NCBI GenBank assembly: GCA_964453205.1
Contig: CAYVRC010000015.1
Location: forward strand, 1-52,383
Origin: Crateriforma sp964453205
GTDB taxonomy: Bacteria; Planctomycetota; Planctomycetia; Pirellulales; Pirellulaceae
DNA: 52,383 nucleotides
Reading direction: 5' to 3'
Every line of letters begins with the position of its first letter. Positions within the stretch are counted from its first letter, which is position 1. The notes beneath the pieces were generated by a model. The model made no database searches and was not told where the DNA came from. It saw only the letters and a program-made list of their open reading frames with translations. Positions 50,201 to 52,383 of this stretch are shown here, in pieces. The translations under genes and the position numbers were made by a program.

Positions 50201-52383
50201 CCGTCAGCACCGCCAATAAGTCCAACCCGCCCGGTCCGAGGGCGTTGAATATTTCGGTCTGAACGATCGAGACACCCAGCGTTTCAAAGTTTCGCAGGTT
50301 GTCCAGCACCGACTGCTTGATCTCGTCCAGGAAGTCGGCTTCGTCGGCCAGGGCTTCACCGATGAAAGGCAACGGCACACCCAGCACGTCGCCACGCATC
50401 GCATCGGTCAGCAAGTCAAATGCACCTTCCCAACCACCGACCAACGCCAACAGATTGCCCGAGATGTCATCGCCCAACGCATCAATCTGTGCTCGGAAAG
50501 CGGATTCCACCTCGGCAAAGTTGGATGCGATCGCCAACCCGGTGCGAAGCTGTTCAACCGACTGCGCCGCAAAATCGACGGAAAGGTTCAGTGTCTCCAG
50601 CGCCGAGCCCGTCGGGAACTCGATCGGCAAGCTGGCTGACAGTTGGCCGTCGGCCATGATGCCGAAGTCGATCGTGTCATCGAACAAGTACCGACCGTCA
50701 CCCGGCGTGTCGTCTTGAAGCGAAACCGCGAACGATGCTTCCTCGCCGGGATCGTTCCCCGTCACTCCCGCAAAGCCGTCGACGATCGCGATGCCAAGCG
50801 GTCCCACCGACGCTTCGAAGTCGATGTCCGTGGCGGTCGCCCCGGCCGTCAAAGCGAGCGCCGTGCCACCGGACCCGGTGTAAAGGAACGGTTGCACGTT
50901 GACCGAACCGTTGTCGGACGAAACTTCCACGCCGAGTGCCAAGTTCGCCATCACGCCGGCGGTCAACGTCACACCGGCCGATCCGCCCACGTCGACCAAG
51001 TCCCCGACGCCGGCGATGTCGATGCCAAGATCCGCCAAGTCGACGTTGATCGGATAGCTGGTTTCGATCCTCTCGGACAGATTCAAATCGAAGCGAACTT
51101 CGATCGCGTTGGCCGCGCCGGCGTTGGCGCTGTCGGTAATGATCTGCAGCGTCACACCGTCCTCGCCCAGCCCGATCGCGTCTTCGATCGCTGCTTCCAT
51201 ACCTTGCAGGCTGCCCGGTCCGGTCGACTGCAAACGATCCAGGATCTCACTCAAGCCGTCCAGGAACAACCCGAATTCCTCAGCGGGAACTTCCACGTCG
51301 GGAAATTCGATTTCAAAACTGAACAGGTCCGCAAATAATGATTCGAAATCGGGCAGTGAAAACGTTTCGCCGGAACCTTCCTCCGGTGCAAGCGAATGCG
51401 CTTGACTGAAGAACGAGAACAGATCCGGCAACGAAACGCTGATCTCGGGGAAATCGATTCTCGGACGCGAAGGGTCCAAGTCGGCAAGCCGTTGAATCCC
51501 ATCACGCAGCACATCCAAGGTCGACGATCCGATCGAGTCGATCGCCGCGGTCACGTCGGCGAGCAACTGTTTCAGCCCCGCCGCGTCGGGCAGTTCGATG
51601 TCCAGGATCGGCAGCTTCAACCCGTTGAAATTCAACAGATCCGAGAGGCCCTCTTTGAGTCCATCCAAGACTTCGCCCGCGTCGACTTTGGCGAGCTTGC
51701 CCGGCACGGAATCCGCCAAGCCCGAAACGTTCGCGACAAGATCGTCACCGAACTCGGTGATCGTCACGGTGGCCGTGCCGCTGGCATCGGGACTGTCGGA
51801 GAAAACGGCCAACGTCGGCAGGTCGAACCCGATGTTGCCGGCGAACTCCGCGGCGGTATCTTCCAAGGACGCAAACAACTCTGCCAGGGTCATCCGTGGC
51901 CGCAACAGATCGACCGACGCCGAAACGAAGCTGGGGACACTGATCCCTTGATCATTGATGACTCGGTTGATTTTGCCCGCGTCGATCGTGACTTCGGTGA
52001 AGCCCAGGTTGGCGGTCGCGGCAAACGAACCGTTTTCCAGCGACACGGTCCCGGTCGCGATCTTACCGCCGACCTCTTCGACGAACAAATGATTGGCCAA
52101 GCTGTCACCGTGAAGTACCGTGCCATCGATCACCGCAGCACCGTCGTCGTCTTCGCCGGTTTCGGCTTCGCCCAAGATGCCCAGTCCGAGTCCCGCCAAC
52201 GAATCGTCGACACTGGCCACCGCAAAGACGTCGTCGCCCGCGCTGGCGTCCGTCAGCCGGATGCCGGTGACGATTCCGTCTTGAGCGTAAAGCGATGCCG
52301 TCAGCGTGCCGGGTGCCACGCCGTTGATCGCCGCGATGACACCGCCGACAGTCGTCAGGCCCGCAAAGTTGATGACGTGGCGC
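35262..52383 (-). CDS. Giant multidomain surface protein, RTX/FG-GAP/cadherin/dockerin (partial, N-terminus outside window)
   Basis: The frame is open through the right edge; the GTG at 52319 is internal and 21 further in-frame codons precede it. At least 5706 residues are encoded here. From N to C (DNA falling): an unassigned region of alternating beta-rich and helical, leucine/aspartate-rich segments (52383 to about 48490); the main RTX block (about 48260-45900); two smaller RTX groups (44640-44480 and 44095-43930); ten FG-GAP/VCBS-like repeats (43420-40580); a PPC-like domain (about 40410-40120); a short RTX group (40080-39960); leucine-rich repeats (39765-39570); a golvesin-like domain (39500-39130); a LamG-like domain (38950-38280); an SdrD-B-like domain (37955-37740); a second lectin-like fold (37610-37060); three PKD-like domains (36970-36150); a cadherin-like domain (36150-35840); and a C-terminal dockerin/EF-hand pair (35450-35275, DLDGDRIVSPSDL and DFNDNGFIDSADL). 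It is probably a calcium-dependent secreted adhesin or matrix protein. Confidence 0.92.
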   Translation of the reverse strand, partial: RHVINFAGLTTVGGVIAAINGVAPGTLTASLYAQDGIVTGIRLTDASAGDDVFAVASVDDSLAGLGLGILGEAETGEDDDGAAVIDGTVLHGDSLANHLFVEEVGGKIATGTVSLENGSFAATANLGFTEVTIDAGKINRVINDQGISVPSFVSASVDLLRPRMTLAELFASLEDTAAEFAGNIGFDLPTLAVFSDSPDASGTATVTITEFGDDLVANVSGLADSVPGKLAKVDAGEVLDGLKEGLSDLLNFNGLKLPILDIELPDAAGLKQLLADVTAAIDSIGSSTLDVLRDGIQRLADLDPSRPRIDFPEISVSLPDLFSFFSQAHSLAPEEGSGETFSLPDFESLFADLFSFEIEFPDVEVPAEEFGLFLDGLSEILDRLQSTGPGSLQGMEAAIEDAIGLGEDGVTLQIITDSANAGAANAIEVRFDLNLSERIETSYPINVDLADLGIDIAGVGDLVDVGGSAGVTLTAGVMANLALGVEVSSDNGSVNVQPFLYTGSGGTALALTAGATATDIDFEASVGPLGIAIVDGFAGVTGNDPGEEASFAVSLQDDTPGDGRYLFDDTIDFGIMADGQLSASLPIEFPTGSALETLNLSVDFAAQSVEQLRTGLAIASNFAEVESAFRAQIDALGDDISGNLLALVGGWEGAFDLLTDAMRGDVLGVPLPFIGEALADEADFLDEIKQSVLDNLRNFETLGVSIVQTEIFNALGPGGLDLLAVLTGDGTLAEHYVLADTSDSGRVDFDIRIDKASESIDVPIDFDLGMPGLNFDLEAPVELDFGFTFDLGFGVSLDEGFYFDTDDTNLVVSFDATVPQLDAVGRLAFLGVRATSGIGDDRLPETRFGGAFNVNVSDPTATAGDADDAKRLTLGEMFASDFSDVVQHEIVAEARANLHLIATVGNPDVLPSLRTDLVVHWGFGSVLDASDDGITREDPLAVEFTNVEMNIGEFFTGFAGDVLGRVQDVLEPIQPVIDVLTSAIPVISDLSGRDVTLVDMARMFGRADVADFLQSVIDVNNLITSLPDPRSFDQDNSWVSLGGFAVDASALGGFDPSADPNAPSMIKELKLPEIPDPEDILGQIGTGSTPGGGFKNNLAGAKGELSFPLLESPTTAFNLLIGRDVDLFLYDAPALGIDFSYNQSLPTPIPGLFAEIGGRIAAVADFAFGMDTAGIRQFSETGFLPDIFNGFFVSDRINADGTGADVAEVYLRGSLTAGAKVDLLLAAAGVRGGIFADVDFNLNDPDRDGRVRAAELADNFSLGPIHVFDVDGKIDAGLTAFYRILFFEDEYEIARVNLLDFEINRPTGAALDPLATRSGETLTVRFTDGDDNFKILPGSTAGSIIVQGDNRQSGEFVGVTRIVGNAGAGNDIVTISPDIFLPVGISGGDGNDRLTAGGGPTTFYGGAGNDSLTGGIGDDWLDGGDGNDVIIGGEGDDTLIGGSGADYIDGGRGADRIRGGDGDDQLQGGFGADIIDGDAGDDVMQGGRGNDVLRGGAGNDRIEGDRGDDTIDGGDGDDELFGREGADAIRGGAGGDVIEGGERNDVLRGGAGNDTIDGGSGFDQVFGDAGNDLIRGGAGGDNLSGGEGDDEIYADDGAFGDAIGEDHVIRGDGGDDLIFGSRGDDLIIGGLGDDTIDAGEGSDLVWGGIAAYDAANFDLSTPSLFELPPRFDEATSLGGSSYVLPALITPRVVSGFSVPGNVADGDDVIRGGAGTDFLFGGSDSDTIFGGDDADYIDGGSGDDLNLFGDAGDDIVRGGSGSDVVRGGTGIDQIYGDAGRDTLHGDAGDGSGSTDGQRLFGGDGVDTLYAWSGGSATDKGDELYGEGGGDLLYGGNRRDILFGEAGPDYLVGGGGDDTLDGGSGQDQLYGGTGDDLLRGGGDGDWLEGQLGSDVLIGGGGIDFLILDVGGQHADGDQESFDGHGDGTPDDNATDVLLINGTTSSDTITLSASPLPPAGEVGLPGPGEGLLVTYKSGDAPELTIDATWQDENGPLVEQFRVSTGLGNDTVTFDPSLDLSVLSDRSRDFVTVVEAGPGDDTITGSGGRDRIDGGRGSDLIFGLGGDDRLWGDQGPDDGSSSDHDTIFAGGGNDDVLGGQGTNTLYAWSGDPSVTAPFGIIDPETGDLEDTGLNRIIGGPGDDLLYGGTGVDLLYGAGGENQLFTRTGESFESLDGGSAGREWIDYAKQSDQVWYVGGTNTDDLITISFVTEPGFLQGHHLVTRLTNNNGAFTFDAQARLDFGATDSDGNLIWDPDALFSGGDVGDTDPFARAELLNQRFSDSVALSRLLPPEDDFRVILVDALGGDDLVSVGPTVQKTVWVDAGEGNDGVAIASGRSILIDQTDSLARRNDTSETAFELSGPPVITGQAVGTTDGVLSEDATFWLIVDELEDHVRIDVPVSVTDGNSPGSVRNQTLGDLVDDINRAIEPTPAAGLVIATRAGDAIALSSTSPPRAESRLAITADSGNAAVTQLGLPNERSASASSTLSRSVSFAGLTIDSPGDIDFYTFAVPEGSAFTVTTPSFGIDDAMVHELTELETSNGLTTYQVRIESNLIPTIYELQLDFGDGRAPVVTDLATVVPFERRDVIFGGPGDDILVGGPAEDFIFGGPGDDILTGGDDRGASDLLFGEEGDDKFQTIPGGLPTLTGTSTTFLPTQSDRFDGGEGDDSVVYLGTNADDLVSMRSNRLLQRYEVSDLVYDTANESFTSERRYHFYTTVSMEQTIIDLLDGDDEFRGDAEFTFPSDDSEWGFAEGDLQASGGSLLPLQVIGGPGNDRLYGSPNADILIGGSGDDVISGGLGNDVIDGSGGLDVLGGNQTVGPQAGFPEVEIRTELSSSTVLELPPLRVNEGIDGLVINTNEFGRYLIRPVNEFGYATEMTAGDLQTRLQFWEFVDGARVVNPSIETSLIPLVNIGTTESPEWETVDDLDTGAAEAYWLTAFLNPNNRDMFLSIELVGDDRAKVEASLDRLTARPDAPDVDENGFRRSPLALGQGALGNGLVVPVGDFDGDGTEDFVLSVSEENGGHFAHLYYGGTGLFDPEVSFGLSSPLTRIAIPGDLIDVSAAADISRPLSSIRPAGDFNGDGYDDLLISTQKSDIGELVIVYGGSDRPDELSAIAGALTPDRVVDLAAQFPSFGSINADPSNFIDAVGIGDIQRNNFDAIAAVDGRVVHVFNDGGVFTRPLTARRIAALGDIDGDGNVDYAAINDDELHLFFGENLGIIPSPRTIAAPYPGAFAHAEILDAQVTSSYSIADFVISGQALTTSAGESLGSGVSFLVSVDRQPDQNLDVQFQEVAIPYLRPLDDVTGDENTDFAATVNEFVVEQSVFENVFAYATTRLWVSDDSNDQLDRLVNDPQSPHVIFKTSDASLHFENSRSSQVFTAPVFNSVGDLNDDGIADLGIFSPYRTTLSVVYGTSLVDTMSASDLGSNEPTSPSVIERLDRDWRPAQSLGEQSAKPGIDLLGSTTSSLQDAIRIDGRLTDLRVDGVRPIGDINNDGHMDMVITTAPRQFISEDEVEFLVFGPFGESGVVDADQISNFVFGQDLFDEGENASGNSPLNFLPGTPAEGMGDLTGDGIDDLVIVESVPTGENRFAIRRTVYEGGNQLVDRLLGGQVLSAANFTMTNQNQSRFQAEGTFVDFDGGGTDWFLGSNDNNRSTRVAVVHYQPIDGTAINLTLDVNSASLDVPAGMTINPNARFATTALGDIDGDGREDIAIVASDLYRSGSGMPDAGEVFLVLGRDVAFGSVNTIEIAQEGGSHFTVAGGADSVRAVGDFDGDGYDDFVVHRTTESADELAGSVLVFRGGASWRRGMTSDPQPALTVRQTDVPAALRLAHSGSLTSAVGDLDADGRPDLVVGVPEVVVAAIDGFGFDSNDRGDAYVFFDFRSFITSPDGNVIDLSMADHQWTGLRSRDRLGSIRFSQLQDFNGDGVDDLWLGASGQAGNARALAEPGKVYFLPGQVRGIELPANEDVVELSNRGPFLVDAQTGDVERFGGSDFELLDGQASRWFRFRTAGDGRATDDDLDFVRVDNRDAASELRIRLYDDRGRQLAEDQTLVDLRNTKAGTYYLQVVRAPGVDADREFSFALEVSAPTLGYSHPPTDLDRITGGPGSDRITGGPDGDVLRGQDDEDELIVGSTFEIPDLLQFRAPDTTDRFATRAEEVLPAQTDQRVDPNSFAPTIAIAIAGELRHPVTADSLGNPVFHGPWLASELAQIESLDLSGLALTDTDGLELLPNLRFVDLSDNELTRFPTNLANARVLNLDGNQIRDLSPLAGIQVIDKDDPGYLETVGDWQSELVANEVSWQGNYRFSKDDRFSDEPSSATWTFDVAAGTEVDLFATWPVLSIDNPQDVTFTVSGVQGDDFNLRIGQTFAPGAAAALAGENVLFGGVPWESLGRVTAGDEPITVTLTGVDGQTLSADAVRLQPVSTPTLSPRSLSLLDNPINDHSRSEILPLVALANPNLQVFLSDAGPVPEMGPIAPVNVRHGSLSFNNQVARLPADVLDGAESFLVEFWFKSNDATEATVVSAARAQGAENEFFVMLLNDRTIRIANRNEAGYDFQTHFELDDDQWHHYAIVRDVTAARIRVFVDAVELGPSATQTSSVLTDTTPLEVDPDGLVLGQEQDDVQGAYDTNQAIDGELDEVRFWGDFWSTGGLTIEQHLAENRGRQVDVDDPNLRAYYGFDETHPDLIFDSSGNGLDGRLGDFQTNLRTAAADQRGRPTRAASASIVGVTSVDLSAVVTPASGNRFTATSDDPRVRPHVVDDHLVLEYPADDDFGAVRVTIIASAAGGGAEAFSGFDFTNLQTSPTDRFRYGTVFVDANGNGIRDAGEATVPGATLHIRNSDGSIIACTSTDLSGNYRISTMPNATFSDLDAIEFVVPSGFGDQTLPNFDADAFVYQYDFDVDPFDESLVDLDNNGFPDLRPFNGPTVTDGTLHLGTSQYVGGNTDPNTLWPTLLPTVDSGYTIEFSLTVDPDLPEGSRGAFVIAPSLKSSNPGGPSINAALFIGKQSVKWLVNTPSGGVDTVTLSTADNTDSFHTFQLIQRPGNANEFFVFRDGVMLSTDPGLPLSGYTAGTFSEDRLRFGDIGAAENGATLMDYLRIYKGANGFDGPKLRPTDFTGLPFASVTDLPVRRALDIGPDRVASVGQTIVFDLGSAPSGPQPVWTVTRVDNGQVVGEAFTESFTFTPDEPGDYRVEARDIDEQETSDTTRLRVLSVPPTPPVITVGTQAGLRSMSPRSVRAVSDADINTIEGTSVDLVVDPASFGLAGPITSYTWTVGGMVAETTTEPGFSFTPTDEGRYEVAVTATDGTASLTSAPFIIDAANVEPVVTLDPTPTMLAGVPLVFSGSFADPGDDVWLASADFGDGSVRPVVLQNDKTFSIEHVYEQPGRYQVTIDVDDQDGGVSSRTFEVSFDPFAPTSIRPPSLLPENSDAATRDVFVSPLVAEDATENEIHSFELIAGEGADDNGRFRVENGQLFIRSGEVIDFETRDSYRIRLRVTDAAGHGLEQALVVGVEDQAFVKDIRVGKPGAAYPDQRSRITQLEFVIDGDVEILAGAVTVERTGATGGVVATNVSTRMNGTDTVANVTFAGDLTRDGSALIDGDYQLRLNAALVRVRGTTTPLDGDDDGRNGGDYVFGQDAADRFFSYFGDLDGDRIVSPSDLPGLQSSFGTSAASPAFNEWLDFNDNGFIDSADLNEFAARFGAPLRP
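40580..43420 (-). repeat. FG-GAP/VCBS-like repeat region inside the giant gene
   Basis: Ten copies of a calcium-loop motif of the form GDxDGDGxxDxxI occur at roughly even spacing, for example VGDFDGDGTEDFVLS, AGDFNGDGYDDLLIS, LGDIDGDGNVDYAAI, VGDLNDDGIADLGIF, IGDINNDGHMDMVIT, MGDLTGDGIDDLVIV, LGDIDGDGREDIAIV, VGDFDGDGYDDFVVH, VGDLDADGRPDLVVG and LQDFNGDGVDDLWLG. Such repeats build integrin-alpha-like beta-propellers. Spacing is uneven in the first half (about 200-500 bases), which suggests more than one propeller or intervening strands. Confidence 0.85.
45900..48260 (-). repeat. RTX nonapeptide repeat block inside the giant gene
   Basis: More than 50 GGxGxDxUx-type units can be counted in three runs. 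About 26 units lie at 48260-47440, 18 at 47285-46560 and 9 at 46280-45900. Typical units are GGDGNDRL, GGAGNDSL, GGEGDDTL and GGAGNDTI. RTX arrays fold into a calcium-filled beta-roll after secretion and usually mark type I secreted or surface proteins. The palindromic element at 46484-46530 sits between the second and third runs. Confidence 0.92.
46484..46530. repeat. Palindromic element inserted in frame in the giant gene
   Basis: Two adjacent palindromes lie within coding DNA. CTCCCGGG followed by CCCGGGAG (46487-46502) is a perfect 16-base palindrome. ACCTCTCCCGC (46507-46517) and GCGGGAGAGGT (46520-46530) form an 11-base stem with a two-base loop. CCTCTCCCG is also repeated directly at 46484-46492 and 46508-46516. 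The encoded peptide SPLPPAGEVGLPGPGEGL is Pro/Gly-rich and unlike the RTX sequence around it. It looks like a dispersed palindromic repeat that landed in frame. Confidence 0.7.

Overview
The window looks like a chromosome segment of a planctomycete, most likely a Pirellulaceae (Rhodopirellula-type) species. The reasons are high GC, very few Shine-Dalgarno sequences, a formylglycine-type sulfatase, a PVC-type HEAT/cytochrome c dehydrogenase, a Tat-exported Gfo/Idh/MocA protein, a NIPSNAP protein with a signal peptide, and a giant dockerin-ended RTX/FG-GAP surface protein. I saw no rRNA, tRNA, CRISPR array, insertion sequence or phage gene. About 30 protein genes account for nearly all of the sequence.

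Region by region. 1-2445 (minus): a universal stress protein, a small class II-like cytochrome c and an aminoglycoside-phosphotransferase-like kinase that runs off the left edge. 2783-6845 (minus): a tight four-gene sugar or sugar-acid catabolic operon (tagaturonate-epimerase-like protein, L-galactose-dehydrogenase-like aldo/keto reductase, zinc alcohol dehydrogenase, TIM-barrel isomerase/epimerase). A divergent AraC regulator (6996-7913) and a convergent secreted sulfatase (7921-9417) adjoin it. 9748-12858 (plus): a large secreted PVC-type dehydrogenase. 12855-19525 (minus): a housekeeping operon in the order DAHP synthase, tpiA, secG, yicC, gmk, rpoZ, coaC, CBS/DHH pyrophosphatase, with several ATGA-type overlaps. 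19843-27037: an acetyltransferase, an SseB-like protein, a Tat-exported oxidoreductase, then a methionine block (O-acetylhomoserine sulfhydrylase and a MetX-MetW fusion) and an LplT-like transporter. 27034-35070 is mostly minus: SelO, a nucleoside hydrolase/esterase fusion, a TerB-like protein (plus), a PQQ dehydrogenase, an HpcH/HpaI aldolase and a double NIPSNAP protein.

35262-52383 (minus) is one gene. The open frame runs through the right edge, so at least 5706 residues are encoded here and the N-terminus is missing. It reads as a secreted multidomain protein: a long unassigned N-terminal part, more than 50 RTX calcium-binding repeats, ten FG-GAP-like repeats, a PPC-like domain, leucine-rich repeats, LamG-like, SdrD-B-like, PKD and cadherin-like domains, and a C-terminal dockerin/EF-hand module.

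The best candidates for follow-up are the giant protein and the palindromic element inserted in frame in it, the MetX-MetW fusion next to the sulfhydrylase, the nucleoside hydrolase/esterase fusion, the AraC-controlled sugar operon, and two convergent gene pairs whose stop codons overlap.
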